This document shows, piece after piece, positions 45,901 through 58,433 of a stretch of DNA of 64,000 nt. The first letter of the stretch is position 1, and each line of letters begins with the position of its first letter. A program made the position numbers and the translations under genes. Below the pieces are notes generated by a model. It saw only the letters and a program-made list of their open reading frames with translations, searched no databases and had not been told where the DNA came from. The DNA comes from Homalodisca vitripennis (taxonomy: Eukaryota > Arthropoda > Insecta > Hemiptera > Cicadellidae), in assembly GCF_021130785.1 (NCBI RefSeq), contig NC_060212.1, positions 150,564,501 to 150,628,500 on the forward strand. Reading direction: 5' to 3'.

Positions 45901-48224
45901 AGAGGCAGGATAAAATTAATTTTTAAACAGCATTAACTTTAAATTATTCTGTGCTTTCCAAGCTGAGCTTTAAGGAGGAGTTTAGGCTACTAGTTGAATA
46001 TTTTAACTTACCTCTCACTCGCCCTTCGTCTTTTTTTATTCGTAAAAAAGATGCATTAAAATATCATTAAAATAAACTTAAATTATTCTTATTAAAATAT
46101 AAAAATTCTTATACATTTGTTGTTTTATTTTTATTATTTAAAAGTCTAAGAGACTTGCCGTCTTCTCTTTCAGTGACAACAATTTTCTGTTTACAGCAAC
46201 CATCAGTTTAGTTTTCGTTTAAACCTTTCCAGAAATTAATATATATGATTAAATGTTTCAATTCAAAGTCTTATAAGCCTAGTAAGTGTTAACTAATTAA
46301 AACAATTAAATATCAGTGTACGTTAAGCTTAAGAGTTGTGCGTAATTTAAAACTGAACCTAGAAATAAACTCTCTTTTTGTCAGTAACTGCATCAAAATT
46401 AAGAAATGTAAAATGATGAAGATTAAACATTAAGATTAACATTCTAACGGGCTGCATATTAACAGCTATGTTGCAATCTACGTAATGCTTCTAATTCTTG
46501 CAGAATCATTCTATATAATCACAGCTGTGTTGACGTGAAACTTTTGGAAAATAATCGTTAACACACTACACTAAGTAGTTTAAACACTACTTCTGTGAAT
46601 GTTGTTGAGGCTTATCTACAACACTCAACAATGTTGTGTTTTAAGCTTATCACCTGTTTGTTGTTGTTGAGGACCCAAGTTTACCTCCGTGAACTGTTAA
46701 CATAATGTTGACGTCAAGTAGACTTCAGAGTTCCACTCAAATGTTCCCTCCCATCAGGAAAGTTCAATCTGCAACACGAGACTCATCGTGAGCGGGAGTT
46801 TACTCATCCTGAAAACGCTGTTCCTTTGGAAAAGAAAACATCGCACCAAGTATAAATGGAAGATATATTTTGCACGCTTTGTATGCACCTGGGGAAGCCA
46901 GCTCTTTTACTCTACGAATCATATCACCGATCTTATTTTTATATTTCATAAGTGAATTTCTGCCTCGTGTAGAAGAGAAACTGAAAAGATGAATTACAAA
47001 CAAAACAACAGGGACTGTAAGGATTCAGATGGTTATCCTCTTAAGAAGTATGTGCGGGGTTGAATTATTTTAGTGAAGAGTAGATTATCTATATTTTTAT
47101 TTTCACATGTATATCCTTTTCTTTGTCGATTCCATTTATGCTACTGACAATGCTAAAATTATTTGGCTTCTCAAAAGAGGAAAGAAAAGAAATTGAAATT
47201 TGTCAATTTATCCTTATTGAGAAATTGTAACTAATCGTTAAGTATTTTTATTTTTTTAGTATCGTATATATTCTTTATTGTCAACGTCAATGTTGGCTGA
47301 AATTATTGCCAAAAATTGCCTTTAAAACACCTAGATAAGAATTATTAAAGTTTCCTCATATTATCAAATTGTCAAAGTATATACTTAAGTATTACTTCTT
47401 ATTTTTCAGAATGTCGTATTGTATCTGTAGAGTTTGGAACCAGAGTGTGAAACCTGGAAAGTCACACGTTTGTAGGTTATTTCCACCCGCTACATCACAG
47501 TCGCCAGTGGGGTACGTTGTTGAAGTGTGGTGGGGGGGGGGGCTCAGCACGTGCGGCTGGTTTGGTAAACATCCGATAATCGTTGTATTGGCTGTTTACA
47601 ATAACTCCACCCCCACCCTCCCTTGCCCACTCCCGTGTACACGGTGGAGATCTGCCAACTGGGTTGTTGTCAGTGTGCTATGTGTTTTTTGTAATTACAG
47701 TCTAAATAAAATATTTAGATTTACTTTGGAAATGCGTGATCGCTCTGTACGCACGCCATTTCTACATTTCTCAAGTTTGACACCTTGATAAACGTTTATC
47801 AACAATCCCAAACAATGACAAACAAAAGTATTCACAATGAATTAAACTTAAATGTAACCTACTTTCTTATTTGAACTTAATTTTGTTATTCCATTGAGTT
47901 CTGTAAATAATTAACGTCGTGTTGTTCTGTTTTATAAGTGCTGCAACCACTGCAAGTAAATGTAGTGTATTTGGAATTTTTTACTTTAAAGGATATAAGT
48001 GGTCAACAACAATTATTCTAATATGTGGGATTACGCGTATATCTTTTAGTATTTTGCACTGTTAAGGGTACGCCCTACGCTCAAAGTCAAAAGTCTGAGA
48101 AACTCAAAAACTGGGGACCTAACAGAGACCCGAAGGTCTCAGAATCCCCCGTACAGTGTGTAAGAGTTAGTTTAATGTACATACTTGTAACTCTTAACGA
48201 GCCAGGTAGTTTAATGATGTAACA
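42941..48224. other. Intron stretch with no recognised gene
   Basis: AT-rich. Frames here such as 43882-44175 and 47369-47788 have no family features. No other feature was supported. Confidence 0.45.
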
Positions 48225-48225
48225 T

Positions 48226-48535
48226 ACCCTACTTACAATCTGCATACCACTGCGCTTACCATACTTACAATCTGCATACCACTGCGCTTACCATACTTAC
48301 AATCTGCATACCACTGCGCTTACCATACTTACAATCTGCATACCACTGCGCTTACCGTACTTACAATCTGCATACCACTGCGCTTACCATACTTACAATC
48401 TGCATACCACTGCGCTTACCATACTTACAATCTGCATACCACTGCGCTTACCATACTTACAATCTGCATACCACTGCGCTTACCATACTTACAATCTGCA
48501 TACCACTGCGCTTACCATACTTACAATCTGCAATG
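48226..48535. repeat. Tandem repeat, about nine 32-bp units
   Basis: The unit is built from TGCATACCACTGCGCTTACC and ATACTTACAATC, with starts every 32 bp from 48241 to 48497 and partial ends. One unit has a single A to G change (CCGTAC near 48357). Confidence 0.96.
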
Positions 48536-48574
48536 AAATCTACGTAAATCTACTGGCCGATTAGCCAAAAGGTA

Positions 48575-48690
48575 ATGTTTGCGGAGCTTTAGCGAAGCCT
48601 GTCGTGGAACTGGAAAAGTGTCATTTGTCTGTCTGTCTAACTCTACATTGGTGTTATATATAACCATGATAGTAACGAGAAAATAACAGA
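48575..48690 (+). repeat. Dispersed repeat family A, head only
   Basis: GCGGAGCTTTAGCGAAGCCT, GTGGAACTGGAAAA and TCTGTCTGTCTAAC match the head of the 15742 copy; the tail is lost or diverged. Confidence 0.5.
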
Positions 48691-48699
48691 GTAAATCAA

Positions 48700-51600
48700 T
48701 TTTTAAAGAAACTGAATCCAATCGTTTCAAATTTTAACATGTATTTTTATTCGTGGAGTAAAAAGAAAAAAAATGTAAAGCTAAAAACCAAGTGATATGA
48801 TTTGTTCTCAGCGCACTCTTGTGTTACAGTACCCTCCCTAGTTCACTGGACCTTTTATTATTTAATTACAGGTATGTTGCTTAGGCTAACACAGTTTCTC
48901 TTTTGCCTGCAGGAGGGGATGTAGAAGTATTCTGTATTGTTTTCCACATTTTTATCGGTCCGCAAGAAATATTTAGAATGAAAAAACTTATGATTTGAAT
49001 GTTTCTATTCAACCTCAGCGAATCTGTTACGCGAAACGTACTGTGGTGTTGGTAATAGAATTACGGTTGATGTCTCATTTTAAAAATATGTAGCTATGGT
49101 GGGAACGGTTGGTCCAGTTGTAATTTTGAGGTTAAGTTCACTTCACCTTCAGCTTAGCGAAGCGTCCGAAGTCTGACGCCGTTACAGACTTGACTCATGA
49201 AACTTTGAGTGAACGTCCACGAAAGATATCCAAAAACATTCGACGACGAAAAAGCTCTAAAACGAACTCGTTGCATTATTTCGTCATGCAAAACTACAAA
49301 AACAAATGTAATCTATATGAAAAAGTGTTCTCAATGTCTCATCAGGTGCACAATTTTGTGCTCTATGAGATTTTAGAGACGATCCCAAAGTACGGCGGAA
49401 TAACCGAGTTTTCTATACAAAACTGTTATTACATATAGATTACATTTGCTTTTATACTCTAGATGTCTTAGTGCCGCAACGTTCGTTTTTAGCTTCTTCG
49501 TAGTCGACTTATTTTGGAACTCTTCAGATGGACATAGATTCAGATTCCGGAGGAAAGTCAGATTTATGATGCTCCACTCAGCTGAAGGATGGAGCTGAAC
49601 TCGATTCGAAATAAAAAATATATCTAACACCCATTGAAACATTTTTAGATTTTTGTAGTTATAAAAGAAATAATTTATAGTAATCAAACTATAAAGTAGA
49701 CTACAAACATGTTTCAGATTTTTTTTTGAAAACCTAATAAACAAAAATATTGCAAAGACTAAAGATTTGATGACTTTAATGAAATGCTTTATGTTAAATG
49801 TGTTACTTGAATTTTTCGTGTTTTAGGACACCACTCCATATTTTAGATCTTTAGTCGCAAATCAGAATGTTACGTAACATTTGTTTCTGTTGAGAAATCA
49901 AAATTCTTGCAATCACTAATTTTTGTATAATATGTACAGTATTTCATAGTCCATGACTTAGTGGCAAAGAAAAGGCGGTATAAATTATTTTTTAAAGATT
50001 GTTTTATAATAATTAAGCGCATTAGTGAGAAACATTTTCAATTTAAAAATACTTTGTTCGTTATCTTGATTGAACTCTTCTGTTTATAAAACTTTTTCAG
50101 ACAAAATTAAATTATAATTAATCCTCCAACAATAACACTTTATTGTGAATAATCATTTTATATTAGTCCAGGATCCGAGAGTCAATTTGCATTGTATAAG
50201 CTTAAAACCTGGGGTATTCTTGAAATACATACAGAAATTTCATCTAAGAAAAAGATCGATTGTCAGTCACGTTAATTTGGGTGGGGGTTGAAATAGGAGG
50301 GTATCAAAAACTTTAAGGCTATGAATTACCATGTTTCTCTTAGCTTAACGTGCTTTCGCACCGCCCAAGTCACATAAATCAATGTCAGTTAACAATATAG
50401 ACATCTTGAAGGTGTCAATTTTCTCTTCGTCTCTTTGTCTGACGGTGGTTCAACGATTGTTTGTGAGTTACGCAGTCATTTGTAAGTATGTCAAGCTAGG
50501 AAAAATTATTTGAGAAAAAATTACCGTTTCATATATTTAACCCTTTGTATACCCTCACATTTCAGCCCTCAGCCAAAACTAGCGTTCTGACGATCAATTT
50601 CTATTCTATACAAAATCCCTCTATCAAGAAAATCTAGGTTGTGTGCTTATACAAACTGGCTCTTGGCTGCTGGACTACTACATCAAGAGGTAATATCAAC
50701 ATCGCTCGTACCAAATGTGTGGTTTGGTTGCAATTAAAGATTAATACATTACAAGATTTCACGAACAGTCAGACAGAAAGGATGACGTGCTCTACAACTT
50801 TGTTTCTTCTTAATTTAAATTAATTTAGAATATTTGCTTTAAACGCTTCCAAGCGGCGTGTATCTATTAATACCACGTATCTTATAACGAAAAGAGATTG
50901 TATTTCACTGTTAAAGGATGTGTACCGTAGCGTATGACATTCCAACGACATTCCAATTAGTTCTACACACTAATTGTTCTTGGCTAACCATCGTTTCCTT
51001 TCGCCATTAATCTAGTTTTTTGAATGAATGATGGGTAACTCAACAGTGATAAAGCGAATAACTAACGTACGACCACTGTTACAATGAATTGTTTAAACCA
51101 GTTAGAGGACATTCACCACCATTGAGGATGAGTGATGTGGACTCGTAACAAGGAGCGATGTGAGGAAGCCCGCTAATCCCAGACATTTTTGTCCACTTCT
51201 CAGGGAAATGGACCGATCCGTCTGTCTTTATGTGACTGGCCACCAGTGCCATCCATTCTGGCGCGGATTTATATCAAACTTGTCCATTAAAATTGTAAAT
51301 AACATCTACTGATTGCAAAACTAACTAGAACTGTGTGACATTTAACATTGCAGAATGGATGTTTCAATTCTATTTGTAAGAACGAACATGAAACAAGAGA
51401 GAATGCCAGGGAAGTAAAACATAAGGAATGAAAGCCGATATTGTGATCGTAAAATAATACCACTGTCAAAGATCTTCTGCTTTATGATAGAATAAAGTTC
51501 CTTTGGATAAAATTAAACTGTGGTGTTCAACTTCATCATACAACTTTATTCGCTACAGTCTCGCCCCCTCCCCCCTACAAGTCAACCGTTGTTTATGAAT

Positions 51601-52364
51601 ATAGATGTTTTAATGTAATATCAAGGCTGACGTTTAAGCCCCTAAAAAGTGCATTTACTATTAAATTTAAATAGATAAAATAATTCCTAAAATAATGAAT
51701 GGATATTTTCTCTGAGATAGCCTTTAAAATCATATAAATATAATGTTAACCTAAATCTTAAATCTTAAAAAAGGTTCTCAGTCTTAATTGAGAAAGAAGT
51801 ACTTTATTTGTCAGTAATTGGAAAGTACTCGTCATTAATGGACTGTATTCGTAAATTTATCAAATACTGCTTTATTATGATTTTAGGAAGAAATGTGTTT
51901 GAATTTTCCTGAATAAGCATGAATTTTTATTGAATATTACAGACTCAGATAGCACCTAAATCCTAATATTCTATATTTTAGTGTTGTCCATGTATAAGGT
52001 AAACAGTTTTGAAAGCTGTTATGTTTCTTTGATGGTACCTGCAATTATAAATAAAAGATGCTTTTTTAGAAAGTATTTACAAGCCAATATTGCAACATCG
52101 TATCCAGGAGAAGACTCACTACCTTTAAAATCGACTTCCAGGAAACCAATTAAATTCTATGAGGTATTTTAGTAGTGGTTTGGTATTAAATAAAACTATA
52201 TTCTACGCTTTGTGCATTTAAGTTTAAAATCTCAAAAAAAAAACAAGTATTTTATTTCGTAAATGACAAGTTTGCATAACTTACTTCGACCCAGCCTTAA
52301 GCTAGAAAAGGCAACGAATTTAAACTCATGGAATAGTTTAATAGGCAATTTGCTCACCAGATTG
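48700..52364. other. Intron stretch with no recognised gene
   Basis: AT-rich. A short family-A-like word (CTTCAGCTTAGCGAAGCGTC) lies at about 49146. No other feature was supported. Confidence 0.45.
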
Positions 52365-52365
52365 T

Positions 52366-52748
52366 GCTCGTTTTTATTATATTAAAATGTTTATAAAACC
52401 CATTACAATACTGACATTCGTAAGGAATTCCGCCACTGAAAAATGTTTTATATTTTCCTGTGCTCGTTTTTATTATATTAAAATGTTTATAAAACTCATT
52501 ACAATACTGACATTCGTAAGGAATTCCGCCACTGAAAAATGTTTTATATTTTCCTGTGCTCGTTTTTATTATATTAAAATGTTTATAAAACTCATTACAA
52601 TACTGACATTCGTAAGGAATTCCGCCACTGAAAAATGTTTTATATTTTCCTGTGCTCGTTTTTATTATATTAAAATGTTTATAAAACTCATTACAATACT
52701 GACATTCGTAAGGAATTCCGCCACTGAAAATTTTTTTTATATTTTCCT
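52366..52748. repeat. Tandem repeat, four 96-bp units, open in frame on both strands
   Basis: Units start with ATG at 52387, 52483, 52579 and 52675. Because 96 is a multiple of three, the + strand frame runs through all units (MFIKLITILTFVRNSATEKC then FIFSCARFYYIK per unit). On the - strand another frame is also open through all units and reads GGIPYECQYCNEFYKHFNII per unit, which resembles a C2H2 zinc-finger knuckle without its His pair. The - strand neighbour (52749-52993) has similar Cys-rich words (WYCEIYHKSE), so the repeat may derive from a decayed zinc-finger gene. No intact protein is claimed. Confidence 0.8.
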
Positions 52749-53769
52749 CTGGAAAAGACTCTCAGTTTGGTGTAGCTATTGTCTACATTTTCATAAATAT
52801 CATAAAAATTACAATTTGTGGCAATCGTTTGATTCAGTTCCAATACTAAGAATACTTGTAAAAGATTATAAGCTTGCTTGAACAGTTTAAGATGTGCTAT
52901 ACACATTTCAGAATAGGCTTTTGTGCAAATGTTATTTTCACTTTTGTGGTAAATCTCGCAATACCACATTAGAATCGTTTTGAAATTAGACACTCTTCTA
53001 AAAATGATTTGTCTATTTATTTTTTGTTGATTTTAAAACAGTTAGTGTTCTAATGTTATCTTCTTGACAAAAAAAAATGTCTCCAATAACAATCGCTTGC
53101 TAAAAAACAATTTGTATAGACTTATCCAAGTCAAATAAAAATATAAAACCCATTCGATATAAATAGTTACGTTAAGTTAATAGCACCATCTACTTTTAAC
53201 ATTTAGATTCCTAAAGTAGTACAAATTTTAAGCCTGTTAGTGTGTTTAAATAAAGAAATATATTTATGCAATGGATTCTAATTTACAATCTTGTGGATAT
53301 TTTACATTTTAGATTATTATAGAGAAAGATACTTATCCAATTGATTCTAATCTACAGTCTTGTGGATATTTTATTTTAAATGGATAATCCCCATCATATT
53401 TAAATTGTTATTTCTGGTGCCATAAATGGTGACAGTTGGCTAAACTCACAGTCCACATTAGACTGCGCTGAAACTCTTTTTCGAAATAAACCTCTGTTTT
53501 TTTATATTCACCAGTTATCATCCCAACTTATTTATTTAGGTGAATTTATTTATTTACTTATTTATTTACTTTTTCCTCTTAGGTGAATGTCAACATTTTA
53601 AGCATTGCAGGTTAATCATAATGGAACAATTTTTGCTCTAAAAAATCCTTTACTTGGGGTTATGGTTGCCAAAACCAATAGATATCTTAAATCTCACTTG
53701 TATAAAGTACAACTTTTATACAAGACAAAGGCCCAAGCCACTTTTGTAATGGAGACAAAAGTATGGCCA
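52749..53769. other. No intact gene; small duplication
   Basis: A ~45-bp segment (53267-53313, TTCTAATTTACAATCTTGTG) recurs at 53337-53384 with changes. The possible zinc-finger remnant on the - strand extends to about 52993. Otherwise AT-rich. Confidence 0.4.
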
Positions 53770-53777
53770 TAACATAG

Positions 53778-54006
53778 GGCCGCAGTATAATAAGAGGCCA
53801 CCACCACAATAGAATCATATTTATGATTATCTAAACTATAGAAAAAAAAGTGTTGACACGAATTACGTACGTTATATAAAAACTATCTTTTATGTGTAAC
53901 TATAAAATGTAAGAAACAAAAGGGTTTAATATTTATTTACTTTTCACTGTTTTTAAGGATATACTATTATTCTATTGTGGTGGTGGCCTCTTATTATACT
54001 GCAGCC
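53778..54006. mobile_element. 229-bp MITE with 8-bp target duplication
   Basis: The terminal inverted repeats are about 38 bp: GGCCGCAGTATAATAAGAGG plus CCACCACCACAATAGAAT on the left, mirrored on the right with one or two mismatches. The flanks are TAACATAG at 53770-53777 and again at 54007-54014. An 8-bp duplication suggests a hAT- or Merlin-type mobiliser; the GG start fits Merlin better. There is no coding capacity. It ends 94 bp before the 54101 receptor exon, so it forms part of the 3' end of the large intron. Confidence 0.92.
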
Positions 54007-54100
54007 TAACATAGAACTACAAAAGGGTGTGAAAAGTTATTTACTATCATTCATAATGATCGTAGTAGAAAGTCTATATAGTGACAATGCCTTGTTTTAG

Positions 54101-54358
54101 GGAGAAGAGCTAGAATCCTTGTGGTGACAGCATGGGCTCTGGCTCTGGTGTTGTCCATACCAATTGGCGTGCTGTACCATGAGAGACCAGTCCAGGGCCG
54201 CATGCAGTGCTGGATAGAGTTCTCCGAGCCGTGGCAATGGCAACTCTACATGACCCTGGTGGCAACAGCTGTCTTTGTAGCCCCTGCCTTCATAATCTCT
54301 ATCTGCTATGCTCTCATAGTCACCACCATCTGGGCCAAGAGCAAACTCTACACCCACA
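54101..54358 (+). CDS. CCAPR: CCAP receptor exon: TM4, ECL2, TM5, ICL3 start
   Basis: After Trp, completed across the intron, it encodes RRARILVVTAWALALVLSIP (TM4), IGVLYHERPVQGRMQCWIEF (ECL2 with the conserved Cys that pairs with the TM3 region), SEPWQWQLYMTLVATAVFVA then PAFIISICYALIVTTIWAKS (TM5) and KLYTHS. QGxxQCWIE, W(Q/E)W(Q)xYMTLV and IWAKS are CCAP-receptor landmarks. Acceptor TTGTTTTAG and donor CACA|GTAAGT are good. 258 bp, phase 1 in and phase 1 out; the last A joins AA to give Lys. Confidence 0.95.
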
Positions 54359-56995
54359 GTAAGTAGTCTCTGCCCACGGGGACCAACCGCAGGAGTATTC
54401 AAAGTACCGTCACTGACAGTTTTAGTCGAGCCAGCCGTGATGTAATTTAACTTTTACGGTCCTTGCAAAGTTATATTAAACAATAAGTGTTCATAATTAG
54501 GCTAGGCCTACAAATCCAATTCAACCACGAAACTTGCAGCTTCGAGATCTGTTGCAATTTGAAACGTGCGCCATCTAGCTGAAAACGAAGGAAACTACAG
54601 AAAATTATACCTCAAAAAAAACATTAAACGAATTTCATATTGAGTACACTCTGACGATAATAAATAATAAAATTTATAAAACAAAAATAAACCGACTTCT
54701 ATATTTGTTCTAAAATCAAGGAGCTTAAAAGACTTATAATAGCTTAAAATATTTTATAAAATTATTTTAATTGTATAAAATGAAAGTTACTCAAAGCTAA
54801 TACAACTTAAATTTTGAAAGCGGCAAACTGTTAAGGAACACGTGTATTATAGAATTCATTCTATGGTGCATTATAAACATTTCCCCCTTATTTCAATCCT
54901 TCTAAGTATAATTCACAGTGTGGTGTGTCTTAAGCAACGGAAGGAAACTTTAAGATTTAGAAATTTACATCACAATTGATACATGTTATACTATGTGCTT
55001 ATGTATATAAGATGTTATACCCTCTACGAAAGTCTATAGGTATTAAATCTGCCTTACCAGCAAAGTAATACAATGAAAACACTATATCCTTCCAAGAAAG
55101 CTATATCCTTTTAAACTTGTTTTACCTAACAGTGTTCTATTTTCAAATTTCATATTTTTGTATTATATTATTACTTTTCTTTTTTTTAATTTGGCGCCGC
55201 CACGCCTTCCTGTGTGGTGCTGATTTTAAGTAACTTTTGATTTGCTTAATTAAAATTGTTTTTTTTTTTTTTTGTTTTAGTAACTTGATTTCAGTACAAG
55301 TATAGAAATATGCTTATTTTAATTTTAAAAATGGTATTACCTATTTATTTTTTTATTTTTAGTTACATATGTTGTGTATTAATTCCTGTAATTTGGATGT
55401 TGCATTATTCAGGGACCACAAACCAACATTTGGTGGCTCCATTTAGTATATATATGGTTTGTAGAAGGACGTTCCGATTCTTAAAGGGCCATTAACCAAG
55501 GCTAAGAACCTTGACTTATTCTGCAATGTTATTTCTTTTCGCATCTATGAGGTAAATGATAGTAGCCATTAAAAATACAAAAGTACTTAATCTTTCACGT
55601 GTTTCAAAGGCCTCTTGGGGGAATGCTAATACAAGTAAAAGTATTTCCCAAGTGTATGTGGGGTAAGCTACGTTTATTTGAAAAGCATTGCTTTCTGGAC
55701 TCTCTTTTATCTTAATGTTTAAGACAGATTCCACATTGCTTCCAATACATATATAACTCAAACGATTAGTATATATGATCAGCGGTGCATTCCATAGTAT
55801 TTGTGAGTTAAATTATGGTCTTCAAAGGAAATATTGTGACGTGTGCAATTTTACTGTCAACTATGGTATCAGTAATGTAGAACTGATCACTCTACATTAT
55901 AAATTTCAATTTATCAATGTCGTGGCGCGCTGACATTGTACCAATGTCGATACGTCGTGGTTGCCTTTCAGCATGATAAGAGCATGGAATGTTGTTCACC
56001 CCAACACCAGACGAAACGCTTCGGCAGGGACGTCACTCCGAAACCAAACACGGAAAGTGTTTCCTAGTAATTCTGAGGCAAATCGTAGTAATTGTAAGAA
56101 AACCGCATCTCCATAATTGCTTTGCCTCGCTTCTCCATATGGCTTTATATGTAAAACTTCCAAAATTGTTTGTCAGGTACTTGTCCAATCCATAAAAACA
56201 TGTGGGAACACTATGGGGCAGCCCTCTTTCGTTTAAAAAGGTTTGATCCAAATCACTTCAGTAGTTTTCGGAAGCATGGAAACAATATGAATTGCATATC
56301 CTAGGCGGTTAAAAATACTCATGATTTTAAATTTATTACAAAATATGAGATAATTACTATGAGACTGAAATGGATTAAGACAAAAGATTTAGTATACTAG
56401 CGCTGTTAGCTTTACAGAACAACATTGCCGTCTTACAATACATATATTGATGCATGGTCTATTCACTGGAAAGTCAACTCTACAAACTATTCAATAGTAC
56501 TGAAATAATCATTATATACGTAAATCTTATAATTCATATATTCATACACAGAAAACAATGTAATAGTGGCAAAAAAATTTGAAATAGTTCCTACTTCCGC
56601 CGATAGATCGCAGAGAAATACTGTCTACACAAAAACCTGACTTTCTCGTGACCACTGCAGCCAGCAGAGCCTGCCAACTAATACTGATACGCGATACTGT
56701 GTTAAATACTCTATTTTCTTTGTAAATTATATGCAGTCATGATGTAAACAGGGCAATTAATGAATCAGCCTCTCTACTAAATTTGGGCTATTTCAGATAG
56801 AAAAGTGACAATATTTCAACGCCTTTGATCATACTCACTATTTGAGGTATTTCAAATTTGAAGAGATGATTCCTGGGGAAGGAATTGTTTATAAATTCCA
56901 CAACACACACAATATTTCTTCTCTAATGAATAGTTATTACAATACATATTATGTTTTACAATGTACACTGTATATTTTTAATTCTTATATTTCAG
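54359..56995 (+). other. CCAPR: CCAPR intron, 2.6 kb
   Basis: It starts GTAAGT and ends TATATTTCAG. AT-rich, with no other gene recognised. Confidence 0.85.
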
Positions 56996-57091
56996 AACCA
57001 ACTCTCGATGACACAAGGCGAGCAAGTTCCAGAGGAATCATTCCACAAGCCAAAGTGAAGACTGTCAAAATGACGTTTATTATTGTACTTG
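56996..57091 (+). CDS. CCAPR: CCAP receptor exon: ICL3 and start of TM6
   Basis: It encodes KPTLDDTRRASSRGIIPQAK then VKTVKMTFIIVL. RRASSRGIIP-x-AKVKTVKMT is the strongly conserved ICL3-to-TM6 segment of CCAP receptors, including basic residues expected to contact the G protein. Acceptor TTATATTTCAG and donor CTTG|GTAAGT. 96 bp, phase 1 in and phase 1 out; the final G joins TG at 61833 to give Val in TM6. Confidence 0.94.
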
Positions 57092-57162
57092 GTAAGTTAA
57101 GTTGATCAGCTCACTTAAGTCGAGACTAAACGAGTCATCTGAAATAAAAGATTTTCTTTGAA

Positions 57163-57337
57163 GTACAGACCGAGAGATTCCGCGTGGTCCTCGGCCTGGC
57201 GATGCGCAGTAGCCTACTGGTTGAATGGAGGGGGGAAATCGTGACCTCAGTCGTGAGCCGGTTCCCCTCCACCGTCACTTCCCCTCCTTGCCAGCCGCGG
57301 TTCCCCTCTCGCGCACATGGAATCTCTCGGCATGTAC
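57163..57337. mobile_element. GC-rich 175-bp inverted-repeat element (MITE-like)
   Basis: The left end GTACAGACCGAGAGATTCCG and right end GGAATCTCTCGGCATGTAC are inverted repeats (GTACA-xx-CCGAGAGATTCC). The interior is unusually GC-rich for this window (CCGGTTCCCCTCCACCGTCA). It lies 72 bp after the ICL3 exon, inside the last intron. No clear target duplication was found beyond the terminal GTAC, so the class is unknown. Confidence 0.6.
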
Positions 57338-58413
57338 CCATGATAGTATTTCACCAGCCCAGTTCAGTTTTATAATACATCACTGACTAACCATTTGATT
57401 TTGTTTATGGTCAAACGACCTTGAGGTTTACCCCATAAGTACAATGTTAAACTCCAAACACTTTAACAATATTATTTTTAGCCATAATGGGAGATAGTTC
57501 ATATTAAATATATTGTTGATATGCATTCATACGCTTTTTTGTTTTACTTGTAAAGTTTTTTTTTAAATATTTATAAAGCAAGAAGTAAAGAAAAGTATGA
57601 TATTCATTTCTGAATAACTAATAAAGAAATCAAAAACATTTAAAAGCGTTTAGATGTGAATTATAATTTTGAAATGAAACATCCCTTATCCTTAATTAAT
57701 AAAGATAACAGAGTAAACGTGATTAAGGTTTAATATTGTTGTTAAGGGACTAAAATCAAGTCGACTCAAAATTTGTATTGAAACATAAAATTTTAAAATT
57801 GTTACAATTCAAAGTTCATAGAAAATCTCTATTTACATTTACATATATGTGTGTGCGCACATGTGCATGTATGTTACAGAAATTTTCACTTTCATAATTC
57901 TTAACAACTCCAGAAAAGATTTACGTGCAGAATATGCTCCTGAGTCCAGGTATCCACATTTGGGCCTCAACGATCATTTAGAGAACACAATCTTATAATA
58001 AATGTTTGACACGTATTATGAGTGACAATACATATCAAATAGATTAATATAATTATTACATTGCACATTGCCCAAGCGAAATAAAAAGTCCTCGTGTGAC
58101 TAATAAAAGTGAATTAGCTAAGAATTTATGAGAGTAAACCCTTTGATCACCTTTATCAGTCTTGTTATAATTTATTGGCTTAGTAGCCAATATTGATCAG
58201 AATTTTATTCGTAGTTATGATCTAAAGGTAATCAGGATTTGACTCCTATTATAGTTTATATTATACACTTTTCAATTTATAGAAATATTTGACATTAAAC
58301 TTAAACCATGAATTATAAACCATAATTGTATTGCAATTTTTGAACTGCTTGTTTCAAAAACCTCACCAATATTCTATAAAATGCTTATAAAACATTACTT
58401 GCATATTGTAAAA
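57338..58413. other. Intron sequence with no recognised gene
   Basis: AT-rich, single-copy-looking stretch leading to the exon array. Confidence 0.45.
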
Positions 58414-58433
58414 TGACGGTGGCAAGACTGATC

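Larger units (their letters stand above)
24106..54100 (+). other. CCAPR: CCAPR intron, about 30.0 kb, packed with repeats
   Basis: It begins GTAAGT and ends TTGTTTTAG. Phase 1 on both sides is consistent. It contains a full-length but decayed LINE, a solo Penelope end, three tandem-repeat arrays and a MITE, all listed separately. No other cellular gene was recognised inside it on either strand. The length is unusual next to the 2.6- and 4.7-kb introns that follow. Confidence 0.85.

Noticed and set aside
47369..47788. 139-codon frame on the + strand
   Set aside because: No recognisable domain or homologous pattern, and it crosses a G-run; probably chance.
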